Positions 25,201 through 38,752 of a stretch of 64,000 nucleotides of DNA are shown in pieces. A model generated the notes under the pieces. The model worked only from the letters and a program-made list of their open reading frames with translations. It searched no databases and was not told the origin of the DNA. This DNA comes from Isoetes taiwanensis (taxonomy: Eukaryota; Streptophyta; Lycopodiopsida; Isoetales; Isoetaceae): the NCBI GenBank assembly GCA_021234155.1, contig JAJEKV010000053.1, positions 5,980,488-6,044,487 of the forward strand. The letters are read 5' to 3'. The translations under genes and the position numbers were made by a program. Positions within the stretch are counted from its first letter, which is position 1, and every line of letters starts with the position of its first letter.

Positions 25201-26839
25201 GATTTTTTTAATGCCCTTATTATGTCCTTGATTGTGGCAGACAAGAAAATATTGTTGACTTCATGAGGTACGAGAATCTAGCAAATATGTAAACTTTCTA
25301 CTTTGTGCATCTCTGTCCATGTTGTCTTTGCTTTTGCTTTGCAACAACACTTTCCATGTATTTCTTTTGGGTTCGATTTGAAATCCACTATTGTACTTAA
25401 AGCCTAAAGCTATTTTCCCACCTACCTATGACATTGCAACCACACTCAAGACATGTTCCACTATCACTTTGGAATATTTCTGACATCAACGTAGAGGTTA
25501 CATGCCACCACGCATCAACACATTGTAGGTTGACCAACTGCATAAATCCTGAGAAGGATTTGATTTGTGAAATTCCTCAATAGAATTTGAGCAATGCAAT
25601 TTTACAGGGTTCTATTGCATAGCAAATGTAGTCTCCTTAGTGATTCTTACATATATTGCCTTTCATCATTTGAAATTAAACAATAGATATCCACTATTGT
25701 CATGGTCTCCTAAATCGAACACTTCATGTTATTGTCAACTTCCACAGGTTATCTAACTACTGTCATCTCCACCGCATATTCTTACAATTGGAGACCTAAT
25801 GTGCATCGAAGCTGTTTACAATGAATTCAGCCACATGCACGTTTTATATTAACCATAGTTATTGTTGTCTTATTCATTATGATGTGTTCTATTTAAAATA
25901 TAATGCTTTGGACACTCATACTAAATAAGAAATCAAATCTTGATGCATATATGTTCATCTTTGCGAGCCATTCAAAGGTATCATCATCATTATTTTCAAC
26001 ATACAACCAACTAAAAACATGTTCTAGGACTATTATGTCATTCTTTGTGTTATGTATTGTTAGCCCTTTTGCTTCCAACCATGCATTTTATATGCACGGA
26101 ATTTAGATTCTACTTGATTGGTTATATTGATGTTAATTATGTTAAAGTGTGTTTTCGATACCAAAGTTTACTAATAATGCTAACATATTTCTCTTTCGTA
26201 ACTGCTTGGATCTTTATGGGCAACTTAGGAGTTAATATAATATAGCTCAAAGCATTCTCGACCAACATTTGTAACCTCTCCACTTATCCTTGCAGTGTTA
26301 CTTTGAAATAAAATAACTAAAACTATATGGACCCGATTGTTTCCACTTTGTAGCAATGGTAGTACAAGCATAGATTTATTTATGCGTAACAATTACTTGA
26401 ATACGCCCATGGTCATGGTCTTAGCCTTATCTCAAGGGGCTTCAAACACATTCGATAATATTCATTCTTGCGAAGAGCTTTCTACTCAACGTGCTTTGCT
26501 ATTTTCTTGATTGAAATATAGCTTGCTTTAATCAATCTTCTATGACATGTGCTAAACATCACATTCTATTTATTCTAGCGTGAGAAATTGCCAACTTTCA
26601 GTTTGAGATTGGCAAAAAAAAAAAAAAATTCTACGTTGAATATTGACAAATCTAATACAAAACTTTAGCGACTCCAATCACAAAGCTGTTGAATATTGAC
26701 AATCCTGAACTACCTACAAACTTACTTCCAATACAAAACTTTAGCGACTCAATCACAAAACTCTCGGTTAAAGAAGACATAATAATTTCTCTTCCAATCT
26801 TCCATTTTTGTCTTGCCTCCATTTAGATTTTACCAACAA
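22251..26839. other. Non-coding AT-rich stretch with a diverged direct repeat
   Basis: No gene is recognised. About 70 bp at 23,810-23,879 ('gctccttatccattagatca' onward) recurs at 24,309-24,378, roughly 500 bp away, with further matches on both sides (near 23,779/24,120 and 23,895/24,390). This points to an old ~0.5-kb tandem duplication. Poly-A at 26,614-26,628 and 'ttgaatattgacaa' and 'acaaaactttagcgactc', each present twice between 26,630 and 26,760, are minor repeats. Confidence 0.5.
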
Positions 26840-27359
26840 TCTATATTTAAACAATAGATATGCTTTTCCCATTTAGCAAGGTAATCTACATATGCTACTT
26901 CAAGCTTCCCTACAATAGCATTCAAACCCATTACAAAGGGTTTTTTTTAAGTCATATACAACCTGTTTAGCTCAATACAATACATCTAACATCAAGATTT
27001 TGTCTATATGTATTTAAGTATGTCTACAACTTCATAGCTGAAATTGCACCCCTCCCTCCCAATAGGTTCAATTCAACTATAACTTCTTAAATTTAAAACA
27101 ATAAATGTTCAATACTTCAGATACATACTCATGTCTCTCTACGAACAACACAGTGAAAAAACAAACTTTCATATAATGTAATACCTGCATTTATAGCTAT
27201 CTCTCTCTAGCAACAAAGCAACCAAACAAACACTTCCACTAGCAACTACACGCTATTCCCTACATAATACATTGTACCTAGACATTAAAAGATGCTTCAC
27301 ATATTTATTCCCCTTCCAAATCACTACTAAAGCCCGGCAACGCCGGGCACCATAACTAG
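26840..27359 (+). mobile_element. Helitron 3' end (short non-autonomous Helitron)
   Basis: GCCCGGC-AAC-GCCGGGC (27,332-27,348) is a perfect 7-bp-stem hairpin, followed 8 bp later by CTAG (27,356-27,359) and then T. A GC-rich terminal hairpin plus CTRR, inserted before T, defines the Helitron 3' end. The 5' end is less certain: A|TCTATATTTAAA at 26,840 fits the TC start and would give a 520-bp element. No Rep/helicase coding is present. Confidence 0.62.
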
Positions 27360-28803
27360 TTATAATTAGTTGCTAACTAAGACAACGAGAGTCACTACAA
27401 AAACATTCTCAGAAATGGGCCAAATACAGAAGCCGAATACATGGAGGTTTCAGCTCAACATATACAGCCTCCAATGAAGCAAGCAAAGGAGCGACAAATC
27501 CTCTTCTCTCCATCTGAAGGTAGTAAGAACCCTGTGTGTAATTTAAGAATGAAGTGCTAGAAATTAGCTGTAGAGGGATGCATTTTCTCCAACAGTTTTG
27601 TTTCTCTTATCTGTTCAAACTATCTGAGGAAAGGCAAGACTAGACATGACAATACCGCCACCACTGTTAGTCTACACGATGAAAACGAAAAGCAAAGACT
27701 GGTTGTTTGCATAGGAAATACCTGGATTGCATAAGAATCACTTGGATAATTTGTACCATAGCCCAGGGGCTCGCAAATTGCCCTAACGATGCTCCCATCT
27801 GCATAGTTGACATGATGGGCTGAAGCTAACGTTGATGTTCAACCATTTGGAGGTAAGACTTCCTGTCCCATTCGCTTCTGTCCGATTCATGAAAAAATTC
27901 TTCCCTTTGCCTTGCTTCTGAAGGAAATTAAGACCCAAATCATTTACCTCTTACAGAGAATAGTAGCTATGCAGAAAATTATTAAAACATTTTGCTGAAT
28001 ATACAATCGTGCAACCGAGGCATGCCTTGCAGAAGGAGAAATTCTGCTTTTTAGGTTTTGAGAAAAGATTGGAGAGTGAAAGCGACCTTTTTTTAGCTTG
28101 GTTTTCTGCAACAACCATAGTCGAAAATGCAATATACAGACCTGGGCACTAATTTCATTAAGGATTTCTAATTTCCTTGACCATAGATTTGAATTTTCGA
28201 AGATCCACACCTTGAACAGAAAATATTGGAAGCAAGAGCAGCAAGGCTCGATCTTACACAAAAACTCGAACTTCCTTGTCTCAAAACCTAATGCGAGGCG
28301 GATCCGCCATAGCCGAGTTGGGCCTGTAATTTCTTGGGTTTTCTAATTTCCCTGGCCGTAGGATTCGAAATTAGAGAATCGGACGGCCCAAAATAATTTT
28401 AGGTGACGTGGTATGACACGTGGCATAGCTAGGAATGCAGGAAATCGGGCGGGGGGTTAGGCAACCCCGCTAATAAAAAGGAGGTTTTGGAGGAATTTAA
28501 CCCGGATAGTAATATGCTTGTTGCGCTTCCGCTTGGTTCCCATAGGTCAATTGATGTCCGTGGACGAAAAAAGCTTTTAATTCTATTCTATTCCATTGAA
28601 ATTGTAGACACTACCAAAACACAAAAGAGAGCAACTGCACACCGGTGGTCATCTTAAATTCATTTTTGTCGGGGAGGGACAGTGGGCACCCTCACTCAAT
28701 CCAGGCCGTCCAAATCCAGAATGGGTTTCCTTCGGGCAAGAGACCAAAGCCCTAATTGTTAGCTGCTACCTTCGGCAGCAAAGGCAGCCGTGGTAGCAGC
28801 TAT
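27360..28803. other. Intergenic region upstream of the synthetase gene
   Basis: No convincing gene. ORFs of 82-105 codons on both strands at 27,944-28,346 overlap each other and match nothing known. The last 400 bp serve as the putative promoter of the synthetase gene. Confidence 0.5.
28413..28424. promoter_or_regulatory. G-box-like element upstream of the synthetase gene
   Basis: 'gacacgtggc' contains CACGTG, the plant G-box core bound by bZIP/bHLH factors, about 580 bp before the start codon. Matches of this length also occur by chance; regulation is inferred. Confidence 0.35.
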
Positions 28804-28994
28804 GGGATCAGGTTTAATTTCTCAACTCTCTCTCGTTCTTCCAATCTACAGGTTCATCTTACTGATTCTCTCGTCGATGACAGCTAAGAAGAAGGAGGTA
28901 AAGAAAGATACTGAGGCTACGGGATCAGGTTTAATTTCTCGACTCCCTCTTGTTCTTCCAATTCTACTGGTTCATCTTACTGATTTTCTCATCA

Positions 28995-31748
<2,754 letters not shown>

Positions 31749-31993
31749 ACTCCTAAAAATAGCATAAAAATCAGGAACTTGTAACAACAAAATTTAAGCT
31801 CAAAAACTGAAAAGAGACACAGAAATGGTAAATTCAAGATTGGGAGGATAACTTGAAAAAAAAGGAAATTGGGAGGTGACTTCAAAAGCTCCTAAGATTG
31901 TCATTACGATCTATGCGGCCTTTTAGCCATCTTATTAAATTTGAGCGACCCGGGATTGCTTTAGCTTTCTGTGTCTGAATTTAACCAGTTGTC

Positions 31994-32056
31994 AAACTGC
32001 GTAATCAACAACTGAAACTGCATAATCAACAACTGAAACTGCATAATCAACACCAG
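31994..32056. repeat. 21-bp tandem repeat, 3 units
   Basis: 'aactgcataatcaacaactg' plus one base is repeated about three times, 250 bp after the synthetase stop codon. No function is evident. Confidence 0.8.
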
Positions 32057-32166
32057 ATAAAGATAGATGGGTAGATAAGAGGATGTCCAACGATACAAAA
32101 TTTTCCCACAAAATTGAGAAACGGCTTTTGACGGAACATGAATTTGCTATCAATTGTAGGACTATG

Positions 32167-32311
32167 TAATCTACGGGAGGGGGGGCATTCCGCCCTGTAG
32201 GGCCTCGAGGCCGCGCCGCCAGCCGAGGCGGTGCACGAGCGATGAAGCCGCGAGTGCCGCCGAGGTTGTGCGCGTCCCCGAGAGGGCGGAATGACCCCCT
32301 CCCGTAGATTA
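32167..32311. mobile_element. GC-rich foldback element
   Basis: TAATCTACGGGAGGGG (from 32,167) and its reverse complement CCCCTCCCGTAGATTA (ending 32,311) form about 29-bp arms with one or two differences. They enclose an 86-bp, very GC-rich core containing shorter palindromes (GCCTCGAGGC). The surroundings are AT-rich. The whole 145-bp unit could fold into one hairpin. No coding function is supported. Confidence 0.65.
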
Positions 32312-32689
32312 CGGGACGGAATAAAGTGTAGGTCCAAATAATTACTACGAACATGAACATGGTGGATGTTCTGGTGTGGTGTCGAATCTCGTCTGAGAAA
32401 GCTTCAAATCAACTTGGAATCGGTGATAATCATGGACATAGCCTCTACAAAATAGATTGCTCCACTCCTACTTCTTCCCTTGCTTCTGTGAATCCAAGCT
32501 CAGAGAAAACAGAGCTCTTTGTTTCTAGCTTCTATTTCTCTGTTTCTAGCTCAAAGAAAACATAGCTCTCTGTTTCGAGAACTTCGGCTTTGTTGAATCT
32601 GAGGACGACTTCAAACAAATCCTCGGCTTGACTTTGTAGTAAATCGAGAGACTTTCTTGGCTTTGTACTTGGCTTTGTTCGGAATCAAG

Positions 32690-32930
32690 ACACATCGCAA
32701 AGCGGGTAAGGGCGGATCAAGCAAGGTAAACAAGGGTGAAACAGTGAATAGGGCTTCGAATCAAACAAATAAACAAGGCGGAACACATGGGAACAAATAG
32801 GGAAGCGGCGGTGTTCCGGATCAAACAGTAAACAAGGCTTGAAACGGTGAATAAACAAGGATCAAACAAATAAACAAGGAACAAACAGGGGAACAAATAG
32901 GGATAAGGTGCCGCTCAAGCCCGCGGAGGA
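32690..32930. repeat. Degenerate short repeats
   Basis: Imperfect repeats of 'gatcaaacaaataaacaagg' and 'gggaacaaataggga' fill this stretch between the foldback element and the LINE remnant. The order is irregular, and no gene is seen from 32,312 to 33,370. Confidence 0.55.
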
Positions 32931-33369
32931 TATTGCATGAAAAAAACACGCACAATTTCACAGTAATTTGAACCTACCGTTTATTACGATATATTTTTGC
33001 ATAAATACTTAAGTTTATGTATGCCACCATCGGCTGCATTGTTTGAAGCCTCACGTACATTTAGGAGGTGTCTTTATATTTAAGCATCTTTATCTTCACG
33101 TCACTAACTATAGAGGACATGCTTTTTAATTCTTAATTATCTAACTATAAAGGACATGCCTTTTAAGACTTAGTTATCTAACGTATACATGTCAGGAAAT
33201 AACAATCCATCAGAAATGGGGAATCCAGACGGATAGGGGCAGAAGTAACTTAATTTATATGGAATAGTCCCATCAGCCCGAAGATAAAGGCCTTTATGTG
33301 GCAGCTATGGCGCAAAAGCTTGGCAACCAATAGTAAGAGGCACAAATTATCGATGACTAACTCGATGTT

Positions 33370-34187
33370 TGTGACGGTGTTTGAATGCTAGGGAGGATGA
33401 GAATCATTTGTTTAGACAATGCATATGGTTAGAATAGATTGGAGCTTGCCTCTAATATCTTTGGTTTAGATCTTATAGCCTTAAATGAGGCTGATTTCTT
33501 TATGCCTTCTAACCCTTATGACTGGAGGATCTACATTCTCCTATGGAGAATCTGAAAAGGAAGAAATGCCTTCATTTTTAAGTGTGAAATTATCTCCCCT
33601 GAAGGGATAATTAAGGTGTTCAATATGATATTAACTGGATTTATGAGATTAACAGCTAATTTTGTTGCATTTTTAGAGGTTTTATTCATGCTGACGAGAA
33701 AACTTAAATGGAGCAGAATCAACCTCAGGGCAAATAATGAATGGATGAAGATTTTTGGAGCGGTTATCATGGAGCACGAGGACACCTGTGGATGCGGATG
33801 CTGCTGTGACCAGAACTACAATGCTCGAAGGGAATTGTTTTGCAAGGCCAAAGACTCCAGGGGCAAATTTAATATGGCAAAGGCGAAGTTTTGTATGTGC
33901 ATTTATTGCACATTCCATTTGGTGGTGTGGTCAGAGGAAAAGCAAGGAAATGCAAGAATTTTAATCTCAAGTCTTATCATTAGATCATTTGATATCTCTT
34001 TTCTGGAAAAGGGGATATCGATAAAACTTCGAAGTTATGCCGATCCATAATTTCTTTTAAGTCTGTTGGCGACCTTTGAGAAACATTTTATTTATAGGGT
34101 TATACTTCCCTTGAAAAAAGTGGTTTTTGTAAAATTTTCCAAACTTATATTAATATAAATCTATACAAAGCCTTCAAAAAAAAAAAA
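33370..34187 (+). mobile_element. Non-LTR retrotransposon (plant L1-like) 3' remnant
   Basis: CLNAREDENHLFRQCIW (33,378-33,428), with a preceding CD, is the zinc-binding C-terminal module of plant L1 reverse transcriptases. Downstream, LLWRI-stop-KGRNAFIFK (about 33,538-33,585) fits the W-x-I-W-K-x-R-N segment, and a 144-codon frame at 33,616-34,050 occupies the position of an RNase H-like domain, but I cannot confirm that domain. A poly-A run at 34,176-34,187 after CCTTC is the likely 3' tail. Stops and frameshifts show it is dead. Confidence 0.6.
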
Positions 34188-35146
34188 GGTATGTTGTTAT
34201 ATTGCGAAAAGCTGAAGGCTTGCACCTAATTACTTAACATACGAAAGATGCCCAAAGTTTCACTTATGTACCATTAATTCTAGGTTTTAAAGCATGAAAT
34301 AAATGCTTTGAAACTAGATACCTCCACATATTTTTATTATACACGCATCATCGACGCTCAAATAATAGTAGTTTCCCATTGTCGATAAAAGCAAACCGCC
34401 ACTATAATCGACTTGTTATAGTAGACCCTTAATTGTCTATGAAGCAAGAAGTTAGAAGACAATAGGGAAAAAACCTTGATAAAATAAAATATTACAAATC
34501 GGCTCATCCATCAAGGTGAGAGAGCTTACCTCCAAAGAACCAAGCTATTTTGAACAAGATAGAACTTCACAATAAGTTGAAGTCATGGATTGTACTACGG
34601 TTTTCCAACCGCATTTATCTAAACTTTTAGAAAAACCTTTGCTTTGTTTATCCCATCTTTTGCCATCTTTCTCCCATCTTTCAATCAATAGAGTGACTAT
34701 CGATGGTTTTAAAATTTCGTTAATGGTGCTGCATAAAAAAAATTCCACCCACATTTGAAGCAAAATAGATGATGTTACTTGTGAGCAAAGATGCATAATA
34801 TTGCATGCATACAAAACAAAAAACGTGACAAACATAATGCGCAGTTCACGACACGTAACAATGCATTTTACTAAGACAACATGACTCACATACCATAGTC
34901 ATGTACTGCCACTTAGAGGAAAGCTTTTCTCGATATGGACTATGCAAATTTGCAAGTGCAGTATTTCATAAGCTTCCAAGCCATTCATATTTGCTATTTC
35001 AAAAACAGGCATATCTCTTCCATATTTTATCGAGAAAAAAGGTGTGTCATTGCCATCAATGGCAAGTTCTATAATTTGCAGCCTTTGGTTTTATAAGATA
35101 GTAGGACTTTGAAAGTTTTCCAAGTTCTATGGCATTTTCAAGACAT
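34188..35146. other. No gene recognised
   Basis: AT-rich. The longest ORF (114 codons, 34,545-34,889 on the - strand) resembles nothing I know. No repeats or RNA genes are apparent. Confidence 0.45.
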
Positions 35147-35621
35147 CTATATTATATATAAATATGTATTATAAGAATGTATTAATCACAAGATTAAATC
35201 ATTGTATATGACATCCCACATATTAGGAATTAAATTAAACCATTGAATAATCCACCCCCAACAACCAAAAGGTTGATGTGTCATACAAGGCATCCACCGG
35301 TAGTCTCGGGTCGTTGGATGTCGCTTTTGAACAATCTTGGCCATTGTTAGGTGCGACTCGTTTTTTGAAAAGTTTTAGTTAACTATTAGTTAGAAATACG
35401 GTTTTGTTGCAAAGGTTTGGCATACTCGCATGTATGTACATAGGGTTCCTCGCCTACCGTTGGACGCCCTGTATGAATATCACCAAAAACAACTTGGAGA
35501 GGGGGGTTTTGGGGGGATTTTATTATATGGTTTAATTTCCTCATATGTGGGATGCCATGTACAATGATTTTATGTGCAGTATTAATACACTGTTTATAAT
35601 ATATATTTATATATAATGTAG
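35147..35621. mobile_element. MITE with ~95-bp terminal inverted repeats
   Basis: The left arm 35,147-35,242 (ctatattatatataaatatg ... catcccacatattagg ... aaattaaacca) matches the reverse complement of 35,527-35,621 with scattered differences. The 475-bp unit has no ORF of its own. No clear target duplication is visible, so the superfamily is not assigned. Confidence 0.65.
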
Positions 35622-36305
35622 GTGTGCATGGGTCCAAAATTTTTTTGGGCCCCTTCGGGGCCTAGGAGTAATTTTGTATAACACGAGCTCCATGCTTAGA
35701 AAATGTTACAATGGAACTACATGGAAAATGGATCATGGGATATGAAATAATATTAATACATCAACGAACATGGGATAACATATGTTGTAGAACACAAGAA
35801 AGTGTAAATATCCCTAGTTGAGCATATCTTCTTCTCTGATAGCTTGCCTTGTAGCTTCAAATACTTTAAAATTATACCATGGCCTCTCAGAGCATTGAAA
35901 TATGTTTATAGTCGAAGGCAACTTTGTAGCAAGTAATAAAATGAGGGTGCGTTTATGCTTGATATGTGCCATTTTCCGCCCGTCAAGCAATTTTTTAGCA
36001 GTTTATTTCCGTTTTTTTTACACGGGCTTTCCGTGACGGGTAGCAATTTGACGAGCCGTCAGCCATAAAGTTGAAGGGCAGTGACGGTCGGAGAAGGCCA
36101 CCAGTCAGGAAAGCTTTTGGGCGCAAACTTTCTGCACTGCTGAATCTCTGATGAATCACTGATTAATTCTCCTCGGGTTGCTGAAATTCATGATTTCCTG
36201 GATCGTTCGACCCATTACTGCAGTATCTTCAATTAATATGGAGATAATTCATGTTTTGAGTTAAGAAAACTCTGTTTTTTTTATCTGAATTCCGCAGCTT
36301 GAAGC

Positions 36306-37191
36306 ATGGCGACCAAAACCAATTCCGGCGAGGTACAAGCTCCCTCTTGCATTTCTAAATTATTTTTAAGGGACCAAGCTAAGAACTCGGTTTTGCAGGA
36401 GTTACTTTTTGCAAGAACACCCATTGAATTTGCAAAGAATCGGAAACTTTCGATGGAGGGAAAGAATCCAAGAAGTATCAAGTGGGCAGATGTTCCAAGT
36501 GGGAAAAACCTATGCCCAAAACCGGCAAGATACACATCAAGTTAATCAAGCCCCAGTTCAAGGCAGCACTCTCTGATTTGATAGAGAGAGTTTATCAAAA
36601 ACCGCTTCCAAATAATGAATTGAGAACCCTTTTTGCAAGGGCTTTCGCCTGGTCATATATTGCAAAGGCATTGCAGAATACTGACGATTTTAAGGTTAAT
36701 TGGGCGAGTCTAGCAGTTGATGCTTACAGGATTGGCCAAGCTCAGCTGAACAAAGATCATGTGAATGCTTTCAAGAAGAACACCACTGCACTGCTGAATC
36801 ACATAAGGTCACTTTCCCTAATGTATGAGGATAGCAAGAAGGAATTGGTGCAGAAACGGGCCGATTTGTTGAGAATGGAAGGTTCCATCAGCAACTCGAA
36901 TGCAAACTTTAAGGATCTAGAAGAAGAGATAAAGGAGAAGAGGTGGATGGAATTGCAGCTGTTCAGTCCTGATGAAGAAGTGGCAATACAAGAGTTGCAA
37001 CGGGATGAGCAAGCTCTCCAAGCTTTTCTAGACAAGCAGATGTCGAAGGTGAACACATCAGGTTTGCAGGAACTAAAGAAAGATATTTCTATTCTTAAAT
37101 CTGATATTGATAATTATTAAACTAATATGAAGTATTGGCATGCCAAGTGCAAGCATGTGGTTCATTTGCATCAGAATGAGAAATCCAAGAA
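36306..37191 (+). pseudogene. Transposon gene, N-terminal coiled-coil part, cut by LTR insertion
   Basis: The likely start is ATGGCGACC (36,306-36,332), followed by an intron to 36,398 and a long exon. The frame KWADVPSGK would continue into PMPKTGKIHIKLIK if the A-run at 36,504-36,508 were one base longer, so a homopolymer indel probably explains the apparent break. The next 200 residues are charged and helical (EELRTL/LEEEIKEK/ELKKDI-like segments), suggesting coiled coils. A TAA at 37,118-37,120 interrupts the frame, but the same frame continues through KYWHAKCKHVVHLHQNEKSK up to 37,191. It then resumes after the 10.8-kb retrotransposon at 47,983 in frame with the RING-like part. The product probably belongs to a DNA transposon together with the convergent transposase at 49.9-55.8 kb. 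The family is not recognised. Confidence 0.6.
37187..37191. repeat. Target-site duplication AAGAA (left)
   Basis: AAGAA directly precedes the LTR start TGTGACGG at 37,192. The same AAGAA follows the LTR end CGTCACA at 47,978-47,982. A 5-bp duplication is the usual footprint of Ty3/gypsy integration. Confidence 0.88.
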
Positions 37192-38739
37192 TGTGACGGC
37201 CCCAGCTCCTATATGATGCCCCGATCGTATACAAACTGGAGATCATCCCTCAAACCAGCATCTGCTCGCTGACATGAGGCCGTCCACCTAACATCGGGCT
37301 CTTGCTGGTGGCCAAGAACCCGACGGGGAAGAATGGACGTGTCATTCATCCCGTCTCCCTCGGGATCGATCTAGCTGCGGAAGCGTAAACACAAATGAGC
37401 ACATGACATCAATCAACAATAACATACCCACCTCGAAGGGTGGTCCACCATATCACAGTAGCTGCAACAACACATCAGTACATCAACATAACATGGGGAA
37501 ATCCTACCCAGGCTCAGACTCTTGGGAAAAGACTGACGGCTTGGGTCTCCGGATAACAATGCAGACAGAATTTATGGCAAATGGATTTGGCTGGCATAGG
37601 AACATGGTCGTTGGGTAGTCCACTCCATCCGCCCCTCCTGTGCATACTTTGCAGATAGGCTGAAAAGTATTGGAGCCTGACCGTAGCCTGCCGGGTTCAT
37701 AGCCAAAGGGGCTACTACTGGGTTGCATCTCCCAGCTCGGCCGAGGCGGGAGGAGATCACTCTCCTCCCGAAGGTTCATGCTAATCACAAAGTAGCTAGA
37801 GAGCCACCGCCAGAAATGACTTGAACCCCTAGAAGATGACGCATCACCCAAGAGGTGTCGAGCCCATACCCTGCCCTCACGCAGTGCCAGGGTATTAGGC
37901 CTAGCCCACAATGTTCCCCGGCCGTCGCTACGCACCAGAGGGATCAACTATGATCAGACAAGCCCTTCCTTGTTAGCCGGTCTAGCTCCGCCACCCACAG
38001 CCAGGCGGGCTCTTATGCGCAAGCCGCATTAATTGGGAATTAATGGGCTAACTATGATCATACAACTACTTGGGCTCTGGGTCTCTACCCCCCTTCCCAA
38101 TACACAAGAGTGGCGCATAGAATGTCAAAACATCATCAACAGAACTGAACATAACAGAATACATCTATTCTAATCTACCTAATCATACATGGTTAGGTTC
38201 CTTTGTTAGTGTCTATCATTTTTAGGCTGTAGGGGTCGCCTATAGCTAAGAATGGATGTTAAACCTACTGAAAGAGGCCTGATAACTCGGATCTACCTAT
38301 TGAATCAACCACCCACCCAAGATCTTGGCCGGCTCCCACTCCTCTGAAAGCGCCCATGCCGCCGATCTCGGGTCATGATCTTGGATCGAGCCGCAACCCG
38401 AGATCCGACTTCTCCGCCCGCTCAGCGGAAATGCATCCTCTCATCGCTCCAATCCGAGACTCGGTGAGAACCGAAAGGGTTTCCCTTTTAGGGTTTATGC
38501 CCCTTTATCTCCACGCATTTAGGGCTGGTCCCTTTTGGTCAATGGGTCATTGCCACGTGGCAAAAGGGGATTATATTCACATGTTGCTTTAACATGTGCA
38601 ATATAATGGTTCACAAGGTCGCACCCTAGGGTACTACCCTTTACTTGCCGCCGTGTACATGTCGCCCGAAATGACATGTACTAGTGACGCGGTCAAGATA
38701 ATATACGTATTCATACCGTATGTTGCGCCGAACGCCACA
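37192..38739 (-). mobile_element. 3' LTR of antisense gypsy-type element
   Basis: 1,548 bp, TGTGACGG...CGCCACA on the + strand. It contains the palindrome TTGCCACGTGGCAA (38,550-38,563) and a 16-bp-arm inverted repeat at 38,570-38,607. The LTR shows CAG/CTG-centred differences from the other copies. Confidence 0.9.
38550..38607. promoter_or_regulatory. G-box palindrome and adjacent inverted repeat in LTR
   Basis: TTGCCACGTGGCAA is a perfect 14-bp palindrome with a CACGTG core. Seven bases on, ATTATATTCACATGTT and AACATGTGCAATATAAT form an inverted repeat. Both recur in the LTR at 47,773-47,830; copy A has one base changed (3,048-3,061). They are candidates for U3 promoter control sites; function is inferred. 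Confidence 0.5.
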
Positions 38740-38752
38740 TTCTCCCCACCTT
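38740..38752 (-). promoter_or_regulatory. Polypurine tract of antisense gypsy-type element
   Basis: The - strand reads AAGGTGGGGAGAA directly before the 3' LTR start TGTGGCG. This is the expected site for the plus-strand primer. A near copy lies about 40 bp further inside (38,775-38,790). Confidence 0.8.

Noticed and set aside
32047-32360. Proline/arginine-rich proteins of 96-122 codons
   Set aside because: They arise from the GC-rich foldback core read in two frames; no splice sites or similarity.
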